Origin: Chryseobacterium elymi
Lineage (GTDB): Bacteria > Bacteroidota > Bacteroidia > Flavobacteriales > Weeksellaceae
NCBI RefSeq assembly: GCF_003385495.1
Contig: NZ_QNUH01000004.1
Coordinates: 124,001 to 188,000 of the forward strand
Reading direction: 5' to 3'
Length of the DNA: 64,000 bases
The notes beneath the pieces were generated by a model. That model did not search any database, was not told where the DNA came from, and saw only the letters and a program-made list of their open reading frames with translations. Made by a program: the position numbers and the translations under genes. Shown here one piece after another: positions 33,228 through 42,087 of this stretch. How positions within the stretch are numbered: position 1 is the first letter of the stretch; every line of letters starts with the position of its first letter.

Positions 33228-33722
33228 TTATTTTCTTAGTTCATACTCAACTTCACCTTCGTTTAAATCTGCTGTTTTCACAAAATTAAGCCGTTCCAGC
33301 AGTTTAATTGCAGGGCCGTTATGCTGATCTGTTGCTGCCCATATACGCTTCAGCCCTAATGTATGCAGCCCGAAATCAATGGCCAGCGTCATTCCGGTAG
33401 TCATATATCCTTTGCCGTAATATTGTGGCAATAAAACACATCCCAGCTCACCTTCTCCTTTATCCAGCCCCCGGTAATACCCGCAGGTACCAACAATTTT
33501 ATGAGTTTCATTGTCCACGATGCCCCAGTGAATAGAATTTCCATCCAGATAATCCTGATTGATCTTTGCCTGCATTTCCGCTGCCTGCTGAACAGTTTCC
33601 GCGCGGATAGCATCATAAAACGAAATCTCAATAAGATCTTTAATATCTGTTTCCAGAATCTGTCGTAATGATACTCTGCTGCCTGTCACTTGTGGGAAAT
33701 TATCGTACTGAAATAGTTTCAT
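33228..33722 (-). CDS. GNAT acetyltransferase (RimJ/RimL-like)
   Basis: The 164-aa protein is a GCN5-type acetyltransferase with a RimJ/RimL-like sequence: 'TGSRVSLRQILETDIKDLIE' at the N-terminus, 'IGTCGYYRG'-type beta4 strand, the acetyl-CoA loop 'VLLPQYYGKGYMTTGMTLAI' and the end 'AATDQHNGPAIKLLERLNFV'. Substrates of this branch range from ribosomal proteins to small amines or antibiotics; none can be named here. It is monocistronic, between egtD and the acyltransferase gene. Confidence 0.8.
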   Translation of the reverse strand: MKLFQYDNFPQVTGSRVSLRQILETDIKDLIEISFYDAIRAETVQQAAEMQAKINQDYLDGNSIHWGIVDNETHKIVGTCGYYRGLDKGEGELGCVLLPQYYGKGYMTTGMTLAIDFGLHTLGLKRIWAATDQHNGPAIKLLERLNFVKTADLNEGEVEYELRK

Positions 33723-33899
33723 GATGATAGAAGTTATTAATTTTGGCGGTTCGCATCACAATTAATAGATCTACAATGTATTGCAGTTGATATTATGATC
33801 AGCTAAAAGTACTACTAATTTTACTATGAGCAGTAAAAAATACCTCCTGTCTTCTGGCTGAAAATCAGAGAACCTGGTTTTATAACGTTATTATAGAAA

Positions 33900-35042
33900 T
33901 TATTCTGAAAGTTTCTGTTCGGACCTGATTTTATTCACCAAAGGATTCGCATACATGGTAAGAAAAAACTCTTTGGAAATGGCATCAGAAGGGTCAATGC
34001 GCATTTCAAGTCTTCGTACAAACAGCTGTTTTTCCTGTTCTGTATATTGATCAGCATAGGTATCGGTATTGTGAAGCAGGTCGTAAGCTATAAATTTGGT
34101 TGGCCAAAGCTTATAGTTCTGAATGATTGATTCATCAATAATCTGCGCAATTGCCTGCAACTGCTTATTTTTGTTTTCAGAATTGGCCGCAATATCATCC
34201 AGCTCCGTATCAAGAACGTTGCCTGCATGCAGATGAATCCGTTTTTTCTGACCTAAAACTCCACTGAGCATGGTCATAAAATCCTCATCTTTACCTTTAA
34301 CGTACTCCTCATCTCTGTGCTTAGCCAGAAGCTGTGGCATTTTTAAGGAATCTGTAGGGTCATATTCGTAGGAAATGGATACAGGAACGATCTTCAGGGT
34401 TTTAAAGTAATTTGCCAATGGCATATCTTCTGCAGCCATAGCAAGCATTTTTAAAACGCCTTGCTGAGTAACATCGTTTCCGTCTTTGGTACGTCCTTCG
34501 CGCTGGGCAATCCAGACGGAACGGTTTTCTTTATGCAAAAGTTCCTTAATATATTCAGACATGATCTGGGAACTCTTCAGCTGCTCACGAAGCGGCAGTC
34601 CTCTCTGAACTAAAAAATTACGGTTCAGCTTGGCCAAGTCATGTAAAAAAGTTTTCTGAACAAGATTGTCACCTATCGCTGAAGCCGTCATGATGAGGCC
34701 TTTCTCCAAAAGAACCAGGTTGATGAGTGAAGTATCTAAAACAATATCTCTATGGTTCGAAATAAAAAGATACGGCGTCTGCTTATCCAGCTTATCAAAT
34801 CCCGAAGTCGTAAGGCCCTCGGAACTTTTCGTAAGGATCTGTCGAATGGTATGTGCAATAAAATTGTGCTGAAAATCACTTACAGAGTGGATGTTTTTAA
34901 ACTGCTCCCTCCAGATTTTCTTATCTGTATCAGGAAAAGTAAAACCCATCAGCGCGTTCATCATAGGATCACGGGCAATTCCAAGTAATGCTTCATTCAC
35001 TTCACTGTCATCAAAAAACCGGATCTCATCGAACTTTGACAT
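33900..35042 (-). CDS. Acyltransferase (PlsC/glycerol-phosphate type)
   Basis: The 380-aa protein contains 'PYLFISNHRDIVLDTSLINL', the HxxxxD-like acyltransferase motif; spacing here is His-5-Asp or His-1-Asp, as in a Bacteroidota subgroup. It also has 'SVWIAQREGRTKDGND' (the motif III ExxR-like region) and 'KIVPVSISYEYDPTD' (motif IV). This suggests an acyl transfer to glycerol-3-phosphate or another lipid precursor at the inner membrane. There is no clear transmembrane helix, so it is probably peripheral. The gene stands alone. Lack of exact spacing makes the substrate assignment uncertain. Confidence 0.7.
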   Translation of the reverse strand: MSKFDEIRFFDDSEVNEALLGIARDPMMNALMGFTFPDTDKKIWREQFKNIHSVSDFQHNFIAHTIRQILTKSSEGLTTSGFDKLDKQTPYLFISNHRDIVLDTSLINLVLLEKGLIMTASAIGDNLVQKTFLHDLAKLNRNFLVQRGLPLREQLKSSQIMSEYIKELLHKENRSVWIAQREGRTKDGNDVTQQGVLKMLAMAAEDMPLANYFKTLKIVPVSISYEYDPTDSLKMPQLLAKHRDEEYVKGKDEDFMTMLSGVLGQKKRIHLHAGNVLDTELDDIAANSENKNKQLQAIAQIIDESIIQNYKLWPTKFIAYDLLHNTDTYADQYTEQEKQLFVRRLEMRIDPSDAISKEFFLTMYANPLVNKIRSEQKLSE

Positions 35043-35196
35043 GTAATACTAATTAAACTTTTTGCAAAAGAACAAAAATTTATCGAGGCTACGCTACAAT
35101 GTTTGTTAAAGTATTATGATTGACGTTTAAGTTTAGACGGACAATCTGTTTTTATAATAGATAAAACATTAAACCAATTATCAATCCATTTTATAA

Positions 35197-35402
35197 GTTC
35201 TTTTGTCTTGAAACAAAAGAACCAAAAATTCAAGGCTGGAATCTTCCGCTAAAAATTAAAATTTGCTCCTAAAATCCCCAAAACTCGTGCGGATTCAAGA
35301 TTACTTTTTCAGTTCTATATTCGGGCCGCACTCAGACAGTGGGAATTTTTTAACGGATCAATTTTTAATTTTTTTAACGCTACAGCTTCCTAAGCCGATA
35401 AA
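35197..35402 (+). repeat. Dispersed repeat, copy 3 (full length)
   Basis: This copy begins with a perfect hairpin of 10-bp arms (GTTCTTTTGT and ACAAAAGAAC, 35197-35222) and follows copy 2 (4894-5105) for the whole ~205 bp with scattered substitutions and small indels. It lies between the acyltransferase start and the 3' end of the lipoprotein gene. No coding frame is shared among the three copies. Confidence 0.85.
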
Positions 35403-35429
35403 CAGGTTACTACAATAAAAAGAGAGCCA

Positions 35430-35975
35430 TTATTTTACTTTTTCCAACAGATAAAGTTTAGCGCCTGAAAATGCCAGTTTAGGCATCAGGTTTCCTTCCA
35501 GCACCATGGTTTTATTGTTGACGTCAATTACTGAAATATAATTATTGGAATTGTATTCTATATAGTTTTCCTTTTCTTTGGTTAAAGGATTTTTTCCGAA
35601 TTCCATAGAATATTTCACCCAATCTTCTTCTCCGGAGCTGCAATGTACAGGTTTGAATTTGGATTTTTTAGCCTTGAAAACAATCTGGTCGTAGCCGTCC
35701 GCACAGTCTGAAGTGAATGAGCTTTCCGGATTCTGATCGTTTGAAAATTCTTCGAAAGAGCCTTTGTAAACCCCAACCACTTTCCATGTTCCGTCTACAC
35801 GGTCTTCATCTATTTTTCCTTTGGCTTTGCTTACGGCCCAGCTGATCCCATTTACTGTTCCTTTTACGGCTTTGTACCCAATTGTTGCTGCTCCTGTCAC
35901 TACTTTTGCAGCGGTTCTTACAACGCAGGAGTTTAGCACAAAGACGGCTGAGGCAAGGAATATTATCTTTTTCAT
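35430..35975 (-). CDS. Lipoprotein of unknown function (lipocalin-like size)
   Basis: The 181-aa product begins with a lipoprotein signal, hydrophobic residues 4-15 and lipobox 'VLNSC' (Cys17). A short amphipathic region ('VTGAATIGYKAVKGTVNGIS') follows, then a beta-rich domain from residue 60 ('VDGTWKVVGVYKGSFEE', 'YDQIVFKAKKSKF', 'NYIEYNSNNYISVIDVNN'). The 'DGTWKV' start of the domain recalls lipocalin-like proteins. It should be anchored in the outer membrane. The function is unknown. Confidence 0.7.
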   Translation of the reverse strand: MKKIIFLASAVFVLNSCVVRTAAKVVTGAATIGYKAVKGTVNGISWAVSKAKGKIDEDRVDGTWKVVGVYKGSFEEFSNDQNPESSFTSDCADGYDQIVFKAKKSKFKPVHCSSGEEDWVKYSMEFGKNPLTKEKENYIEYNSNNYISVIDVNNKTMVLEGNLMPKLAFSGAKLYLLEKVK

Positions 35976-36093
35976 ATCATCAAGTTGATTTAGGTACGAA
36001 GATAAGATTTTAAACTATTATGTTCATTTCTGCAGTATAGATTTCAGCTTTAGTTATCTAATGTTTTGAAAAAAAGTAGATTTTTCAAAATAT

Positions 36094-36125
36094 AAAACAG
36101 CAAAAACTTACATCTTTGCTGTTTT
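36094..36125. terminator. Terminator after the terpene synthase genes
   Basis: An 11-bp perfect stem (AAAACAGCAAA 36094-36104 with TTTGCTGTTTT 36115-36125) lies 32 bp beyond the stop of the last terpene synthase on the minus strand. It is also upstream of the lipoprotein gene, insulating it from the biosynthetic region. Confidence 0.85.
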
Positions 36126-36156
36126 CTGTATTACTTCAACAGTATTGCATTCACAG

Positions 36157-37182
36157 CTATTTCTGTACAAAAATACTGTGTGGGATAAGAATGTCATCTC
36201 CTTCCCTTCCATACTGTGGCACAATAAATCCTTTCGGCTCATACCGGTTGGTTCCGGAATTATAGTACCAGTTGGCACATCCGCTTATCTGAAGTTTAAT
36301 ATGGTGAATATGATCATATGCCTGTTGTTGAAAAGCCCCAAAATCCGGGAGGGACTTGTGCAGATCATCCAGTTCCCGGCCATAGGCATCATGTAATCTC
36401 ATGGCTTCTGTACAGGCCTCCTGATAGGTAAGATTATACTGGTGACTCAGAATGAAGATGATATTCAGACTTTCACTTTCTATTTCAAGTTCTTTTTTCA
36501 AAGAGGCAAAATCATTCTGGATCACAATAATCAGTGAGAGCAGCTCTCTGCAACGCCTTACAATAGGGTGATTATAGATAAAAACCGGTAACGGAGAGTT
36601 CGTTGCAGGATCTATCAGGTCTCCATAAGGCCACATCCCAATTGAATATTTTCTGAAGCTTAGATAATGCGGAAGTAACGGATAGGTTCTTTTCTCAGCC
36701 TGTTTGAACGGTATTTCCTCCATCATTCCATAGATGATGAATTCATAAAAATTGATGGCCACTCTGTCTATCCAGAAACGAGGCATAAATGTTTCCCATT
36801 CTTTTCTTGCCTGTGCCATCTGCCGCAGAATACCAATTTCATCCGGCTCGGGATCTTCACCCATCATGACCTCATATACACGCTCCGCCATCGCTTTCAG
36901 TTCTTTTGCAGGGGTCATTCCGAAATAATCATCAAACAGTGTGATATAGATCATCAGCCTGGCACAGGGGCGCATCCGTTCTATGCTGTCACAGGTAGGG
37001 TTCATATAAGTAGCTACGCGTGACAAAAACTGGGGTTTGCATCTTTTTATTCCTTCTTCGGAAATAAAAGTATAATCATTATCATACCAATCTTTTTCTT
37101 CTTCATCAAAGGCATTGGCAATTGGGCTGTTCACCGTAGGCCAGGGATAATGACATTTTGGAACAATTAGTTCTTCTCTCAT
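36157..37182 (-). CDS. Class I terpene synthase paralog C
   Basis: The 341-aa protein belongs to the bacterial class I terpene synthases. It retains the NSE metal triad at Asn223, Ser227 and Glu231 ('QNDFASLKKE') and the C-terminal Arg-Tyr pair ('NRYEPKGF'). The first acidic motif is 'FDDYFGM' (Asp84-Asp85), in which the usual third acidic residue is replaced by glycine. The N-terminus 'CHYPWPTVNSPIANAF' is shared by all three paralogs. It probably ionises a prenyl diphosphate and cyclises it; the altered acidic motif could change metal binding or product. It is last in the three-gene set, 131 bp after paralog B. Confidence 0.8.
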   Translation of the reverse strand: MREELIVPKCHYPWPTVNSPIANAFDEEEKDWYDNDYTFISEEGIKRCKPQFLSRVATYMNPTCDSIERMRPCARLMIYITLFDDYFGMTPAKELKAMAERVYEVMMGEDPEPDEIGILRQMAQARKEWETFMPRFWIDRVAINFYEFIIYGMMEEIPFKQAEKRTYPLLPHYLSFRKYSIGMWPYGDLIDPATNSPLPVFIYNHPIVRRCRELLSLIIVIQNDFASLKKELEIESESLNIIFILSHQYNLTYQEACTEAMRLHDAYGRELDDLHKSLPDFGAFQQQAYDHIHHIKLQISGCANWYYNSGTNRYEPKGFIVPQYGREGDDILIPHSIFVQK

Positions 37183-37313
37183 GGTTTATTTTAAAAATGA
37201 AAATTATTAATGATAATATTGGTAAAACTTTTCTTTGGCTTTCTTATCTTGTGACAATTCCATTGTACTGATAGGAAACCCCATACAATTCCGACATCCG
37301 TTTATTCTGATTT

Positions 37314-38378
37314 TTAAATGGTTTTCATATCATTACTAATTTCCGGCCAGGCAAAACCTACTCCTCCATGTTGGTATCTTTCAGTTTCCAGATAAAAAGA
37401 ATTCACACCCTGAAGTCCAACTCCTGCGTAATAAACGAACTTGTCTACGTGCTCCTGATATTCACCGAACTCTCGATACTCAGCATGTAAGGCAAATACT
37501 TTGGCCAATTCTTCATTATGGATACAAAATGCTTCTGAGCAGGCATCTTCCAGTGAAAGATTATATTCCTGCTGCAATACAAAAACCAAATTAAAAACCT
37601 CTGTTCCCTTCGCCATTTCTTTTGGCAGAGAGTGAATATCATTTTGCCATGCAACCACCAGGGTCATATGTGATATTATTTTTTGAACAACAATATGCTC
37701 AAAAATATGTTCGGGAAGAACGAGACCCGATTCAATCTCACCCAGGATCAGATAGGGGCGCATAAGAACAGAATATTCGCGAATGGTTTTGAAAAGCGTG
37801 AGAGATGGTGGACGCTGTGCTATTTTATAAGGATATTCCAATTCAATCCCGTATCTGAAGGACTGATAAAAATAGTAAATAAAACGCTCAATCCATATAT
37901 CAGGCATCAACGCACGAAACTCATCCCTTATTAAGGCCATATGTTGATAAAGGGCGTTTTCTTCCTGCCTTGGCTGAGCCCCCTTAAGAATATCTACACA
38001 ACGAATTCTTAACTGTTGGATTTCCTCCAGAGACGAATGTTCCACCTGGTCATCAAGAGCGACGTACTGGAGCATAAATCTGTTGCAGGGAATAGTCTGT
38101 TCATACGTTAAGTCCGGCCACATACGGGCCGTGCACATGTGCAGCCTCATTTTTTTGTATGTTTCGCGTTGTTTTTCTGTCAGGAAAGTGTAGTCATTAT
38201 CTATCCATCCATCCATATCCTTACCCATCTGTTCTGCATGTGGATTGATGAGGTCGGGCCAGGGATAATGGCCGCGTGGCAGATAATCTTTTGAATTATA
38301 TTCTTCCGGTTTCATCTTGTTTACAGTTTCAGTTTGTAGATTGAAAATATTTATACGTTTATTTCTCTTTAATCTCAT
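37314..38378 (-). CDS. Class I terpene synthase paralog B
   Basis: The 354-aa protein has the acidic motif 'ALDDQVEHS' (DDxxE, Asp109-Asp110 and Glu113), the NSE triad Asn246, Ser250, Glu254 ('QNDIHSLPKE') and a terminal 'ERYQHGG' Arg-Tyr pair. The start overlaps the stop of paralog A as ATGA (38375-38378), giving translational coupling. A later ATG (38315) would start at 'MKPEEYNSKDYLPRGHYPWP' and align better with the paralogs. It is the most canonical of the three. Sesqui- or diterpene substrate cannot be told from sequence; diterpene synthases have been characterised from Chryseobacterium. Confidence 0.85.
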   Translation of the reverse strand: MRLKRNKRINIFNLQTETVNKMKPEEYNSKDYLPRGHYPWPDLINPHAEQMGKDMDGWIDNDYTFLTEKQRETYKKMRLHMCTARMWPDLTYEQTIPCNRFMLQYVALDDQVEHSSLEEIQQLRIRCVDILKGAQPRQEENALYQHMALIRDEFRALMPDIWIERFIYYFYQSFRYGIELEYPYKIAQRPPSLTLFKTIREYSVLMRPYLILGEIESGLVLPEHIFEHIVVQKIISHMTLVVAWQNDIHSLPKEMAKGTEVFNLVFVLQQEYNLSLEDACSEAFCIHNEELAKVFALHAEYREFGEYQEHVDKFVYYAGVGLQGVNSFYLETERYQHGGVGFAWPEISNDMKTI

Positions 38379-39373
38379 ATTTGGTTCAGCTTTTCTTTCA
38401 GCTCCCTGGCTTCCGGAAATTCCAATGCATTGTAACGGCCAAGTTTTGTAGAGATATTTTTCCAGCCGCTCAGGACCATGCTCATATAATGTACCCAGTT
38501 TACCACAGCATCCTGCCAGATACCAAAGTCAGGCAGCGATGATTGTAGGGTTACAAATTCTTTCAGGTCTTCATTATGAAGCCGCAGATCTTCCAGGCAG
38601 GCATCTTCCAGTGAGATCTGGCGTTCATGCTGGATGACTTTAACAATATTATAATAGATACTGTCTGTTGCCTCATCTTTCACTACGGACTGTACTTCGT
38701 TGAAATAGGTCACCAGATGACAGGCCAGGGTCTGCAACCGACGGATAACCGGGTGCTCATGGATCTCCTGCGGCAGAATGATTCCTGTTTCTACCTCTGT
38801 AAGCTGCAAAAAAGGATACAGACAGATAGAATCTTCCCTTAAAGCAATACATTCTTCTATGGTCGGAAACACTTTTTTCTCCTTGTATTGAAGTTCAGTT
38901 TCCAGTCCGATAAAATATCTGCTGATCATCTTTGTAAACCGGACGATTGATTCCTGAGGGATAAACTGCAACAGTTCCTGCCTTAATGAAGCCAGCATAG
39001 ATCCTAATGGTATTGTTGATTCTTCAGCGCTTATCTCACCATTGAGAACGGCAACGGACTGGGTATGGATTTTTTTAATATCTCCAGAGGTGCTTTCCTC
39101 GTACAGATCATCATTATAAAGAGTCCATAACATCAGTCTGCAGATAGGTTTGAAACGTTCAAGCGATGCTGTGGGAAACCATTGGGCAGCAATATGGGCA
39201 GTTTTAGTTTTTTTGTACTTTTTGCGGAGGTCAGGGTTCTGTTCATAAAGCCACAGATATTCGCCGTCTATCCATTGGTTTTCGGTAATTTCCTGCAGCT
39301 GATCAGCATGAGGGTTCTTTAATGTCGGGAAGGGATAATTAAATTGTTTGTTTAAGAGTTCAAGTGTGTTCAT
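38375..39373 (-). CDS. Class I terpene synthase paralog A
   Basis: The 332-aa protein shows 'LYNDDLYEES' (Asp88-Asp89 and Glu92, DDxxE) and an NSE triad with an unusual second residue ('FNEVQSVVKD': Asn225, Glu226, Ser229, Asp233). The end has 'GRYNALEF'. The N-terminal 'FNYPFPTLKNPHADQ' matches the paralogs. It is first of the three in transcript order, with about 550 bp of non-coding DNA before it, so it probably starts its own transcript. No prenyl diphosphate synthase or P450 gene is in the window. Confidence 0.85.
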   Translation of the reverse strand: MNTLELLNKQFNYPFPTLKNPHADQLQEITENQWIDGEYLWLYEQNPDLRKKYKKTKTAHIAAQWFPTASLERFKPICRLMLWTLYNDDLYEESTSGDIKKIHTQSVAVLNGEISAEESTIPLGSMLASLRQELLQFIPQESIVRFTKMISRYFIGLETELQYKEKKVFPTIEECIALREDSICLYPFLQLTEVETGIILPQEIHEHPVIRRLQTLACHLVTYFNEVQSVVKDEATDSIYYNIVKVIQHERQISLEDACLEDLRLHNEDLKEFVTLQSSLPDFGIWQDAVVNWVHYMSMVLSGWKNISTKLGRYNALEFPEARELKEKLNQI

Positions 39374-39925
39374 GGTTTTATTATTTTACTGTTTTTTCAC
39401 ATAAGGATAATATTTATAGTTACAGTTGGGCCAAAACTGTCATTAATAAACAGAACAAAATAATTTATATAAACAAATCCCAACCTAATCAAAATAACTG
39501 AAACTCAAATAAAACGAGAGGTTGACAACAAACTAAGCCCGTATTAAGATTACCTTTTTTTAATTTCTATGGGATAGAGCAGGTATTCAGACTTCGTAAT
39601 AAGAACACTTTTCTAGATTATTGAAGAAAAATTTCCATAGGTTTTAATTTTGTAATTAATATTTTTATGACATTAGTTTATAACAATGAAAATAATAAAA
39701 AATACAATAGAATCCAAATTTATTTCACATACTATTGATAAAGACAAACATAAAATCTGAAATTATAGTATTAATAGCCTTTTAAAGAGTAAAAAAATTG
39801 TTTAATTTAATTTTTTTATCACATGCTTATCTTTTTTTTCTGATTTTCTTAATCAGTATTAGACCGACAACAACTTTATTGAGGATTAGTCTAAAGCTAT
39901 TCTTCTACAGTTGACACACAACATC
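39374..39925. other. AT-rich intergenic region between terpene synthases and the PKS operon tail
   Basis: The 550 bp have no coding frame of note and very low GC. A plausible minus-strand -7 box (CAAACATA on the plus strand, 39745-39752) is too far from the gene to be convincing. No terminator of the upstream PKS operon was recognised, so read-through into the terpene genes is possible. Confidence 0.4.
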
Positions 39926-40264
39926 CTAAAAAATATCTATTTCAATAGCAATATCTACATCTTCTATTTCTATATGATTGATATTGTTCAGCTGAAATGT
40001 TCCTTTTGCTGAAAAAGATTTACTGTAAGTTATATCATCACCCTGATTATCTGATTGCAATGTTAGGTTACATGCAAAAAAGCCTTCATTAACTGAAAAT
40101 GTTTTTGAAGGAGTATCAACAAAAATATCCTCTTGACTGATTTCTACCTGCCAATTTTTGCAGACATAATTTTCCGGCTGTGTATTGTTTAATACATCAC
40201 TCCAGATTCTGTAATCACTACTAAATTTTTCCGCAATGTGATCTTTAATGTCATTAATTTCCAT
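39926..40264 (-). CDS. Small acidic protein of unknown function
   Basis: The 112-aa protein has no signal peptide or membrane helix. It is acidic and beta-rich in its second half ('GDDITYSKSFSAKGTFQLNN', 'IEIEDVDIAIEIDIF'). No family is recognised. It lies 39 bp after the membrane-protein gene on the same strand, so it may be the last gene of the PKS operon. Base composition is lower in GC than the PKS genes, so it could equally be an unrelated neighbour. Confidence 0.6.
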   Translation of the reverse strand: MEINDIKDHIAEKFSSDYRIWSDVLNNTQPENYVCKNWQVEISQEDIFVDTPSKTFSVNEGFFACNLTLQSDNQGDDITYSKSFSAKGTFQLNNINHIEIEDVDIAIEIDIF

Positions 40265-40303
40265 GGTTAATAATTTTTTGATGTTAAAATTAAAAGCAAT
40301 TTA

Positions 40304-40837
40304 TTATTTAGCCATCTCAGGCTTATACATCCACCTCCTCAACCTCCTCACTGGTACATACACAAAAATGGCAGAAAGCACTCCCGCCAGCAAGCCCACA
40401 AGCATCGCCATCGCCGTAGCATCCAGCTTATAATATTTTGAAAAAACATACTGTGCAAAAAGCAGGACAGACAAAACCAATAATCCGGTAATAACCCCGT
40501 GCAAAATGCTCAGTTTCGTCATCAGTTTCTTTTTGTTAAGCTGTTCATCTACGGTAAATTCAATCGCGCCCTGTTCGGAAGCAATAATAACCCTGTTGAT
40601 GATGTCGATGGTAAGCACTACCGGTAAGAATATGGCCATTGGTAGCGTCAATCGGGCCAGATTTTGGGTTCCGGAAAAGAAGTGTGTATACCCTAATTCC
40701 TGGAAACTGGCGTAAGCAATAATGAAATTGAAGAATACATTCGGAAGGACATAATAGATCGTCCGCCTGATTAAAAAGCGTTTCAGGGTGGTTTTCCTGA
40801 GTTTTTTAGGAGGTGAAGGCTTCAGTTTAAATTTCAT
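40304..40837 (-). CDS. Four-helix membrane protein at the end of the PKS operon
   Basis: The 177-aa protein has a basic N-terminus ('KFKLKPSPPKKLRKTTLKRF') and four predicted membrane helices, at about 30-50, 65-85, 115-135 and 140-165. It overlaps the upstream acyltransferase gene by 4 nt (ATGA), which ties it to the biosynthetic operon. It could help anchor the enzymes or move the lipid product. No transporter motif is seen. Confidence 0.7.
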   Translation of the reverse strand: MKFKLKPSPPKKLRKTTLKRFLIRRTIYYVLPNVFFNFIIAYASFQELGYTHFFSGTQNLARLTLPMAIFLPVVLTIDIINRVIIASEQGAIEFTVDEQLNKKKLMTKLSILHGVITGLLVLSVLLFAQYVFSKYYKLDATAMAMLVGLLAGVLSAIFVYVPVRRLRRWMYKPEMAK

Positions 40838-42087
40838 AGCGATGAGGTGAGAAGTTCAATGGCTTTGTCTTTAATTTTAACGGCTTCTTCTTTAAGTAGA
40901 AAATCCTCATTGGACATAAACGTAAAGTCCATTTGTTGATTATACGTTGTGGTTACCAAAGTATTTGAATTCAGCCATGGAAAGGCAACAGTCGGACTGA
41001 TGATGGTTTCCACTTTAAAATTTTTATAATCACCTGGGATATTGATTCTTCCCATATTGGAAAGCGTTACATCATGTCCGCCTTTACTGGACTTCATCAT
41101 AGAAACCATACGTTCAGCAACGGGATGCATCTGCTCACCCATCCACAGAAGCTCTCGGGCCTCCATTTTTTCTATTTTTTCTACAAGATCTTTTTTGATC
41201 TGTCTGGCGTTGTCCAGTAGATCTGTGCTTCCTTTTTTTAATGACAATTCAACGGTCGGTGCAAAAGCAAATACATGATCCTGCCTGATCTCCGGAATAA
41301 AGTGACGCACATCCACTGGACTGATCACCTTCCCTTTTGCATATTTTCCCTGGATATCCTGAAAAGCCTGCATAAACGAAGAACAAAGCAAAGCGTGTAC
41401 AGAAACACCATGAGCTTTAGATTTTGCCGTTATTTGCGCGGTTGTATCTGCATTCAGCTTCCAATGGACAACATAATTGCTGCCAAGATTTCTGGTCTTA
41501 CTTTTCCGCTTCATAAGAAAAAAGAGTCTGCCTATCATCAGATAAAAACGGGCTTTGCGCTTCTTTCTTTTCATATCGAAATCCAAAGGCAGAAAATCAT
41601 CTACAGAACTGAATACTTCATAAGGCTGCAGCTCTACAGCAGGATCATCCAATAAAGCAAGAAGTTCCTTCATCATGGTGACAAGGGAAGTTCCATCGCA
41701 GATACAGTGAGGCAATACCCAGAGAATTTCCGATACCTCCTGTCCTTTGATCCAGACCAATTGGGCCAGTGGTTTTTTTTCATCTTTAAACAGCCGGAAC
41801 CATTCTTTTTCGGATTCCAGCAGCCAGTCTTCATCGGTTTTTCGCTCAACAATACGGAGCGGAATGGATTCAATTTCTTCTACTTCTATAAAAAAGGGAT
41901 ATTTTTCACTGCTGTTATCAATCCTGGTTCGCAGCAAAGGATGTTTCTGCTGGATTTTCTCTAAAGCAGTCTTAAAGTTTTCCTCAGGGATATTCCCTTG
42001 GATTTTTGCTGTAAATACACAGTTAACAGGAGTTTCAGGATCAACATACATGATCCGTTCCACCATCATTAAATTTCGCCTGATCAT
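40834..42087 (-). CDS. Condensation-type acyltransferase (PapA/WS-DGAT-like), second copy
   Basis: The 417-aa protein is a condensation-fold acyltransferase. Near residue 127 it has 'LPHCICDGTS', the HHxxxDG motif with the first His replaced by Pro; the catalytic His127 and Asp131 remain. The N-terminal 'KIQQKHPLLRTRID' is also typical of this fold. Such enzymes (for example mycobacterial Pap proteins) move acyl chains from carrier proteins to hydroxyl groups. It overlaps the previous acyltransferase by 4 nt and the membrane protein by 4 nt. The two copies are about equal in length and clearly homologous, perhaps acting on different hydroxyls. Confidence 0.8.
   Translation of the reverse strand: MIRRNLMMVERIMYVDPETPVNCVFTAKIQGNIPEENFKTALEKIQQKHPLLRTRIDNSSEKYPFFIEVEEIESIPLRIVERKTDEDWLLESEKEWFRLFKDEKKPLAQLVWIKGQEVSEILWVLPHCICDGTSLVTMMKELLALLDDPAVELQPYEVFSSVDDFLPLDFDMKRKKRKARFYLMIGRLFFLMKRKSKTRNLGSNYVVHWKLNADTTAQITAKSKAHGVSVHALLCSSFMQAFQDIQGKYAKGKVISPVDVRHFIPEIRQDHVFAFAPTVELSLKKGSTDLLDNARQIKKDLVEKIEKMEARELLWMGEQMHPVAERMVSMMKSSKGGHDVTLSNMGRINIPGDYKNFKVETIISPTVAFPWLNSNTLVTTTYNQQMDFTFMSNEDFLLKEEAVKIKDKAIELLTSSL

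Noticed and set aside
36157..39373. Assigning a specific terpene product (for example geosmin or a named diterpene)
   Set aside because: Motifs identify the class I fold but not substrate or product.
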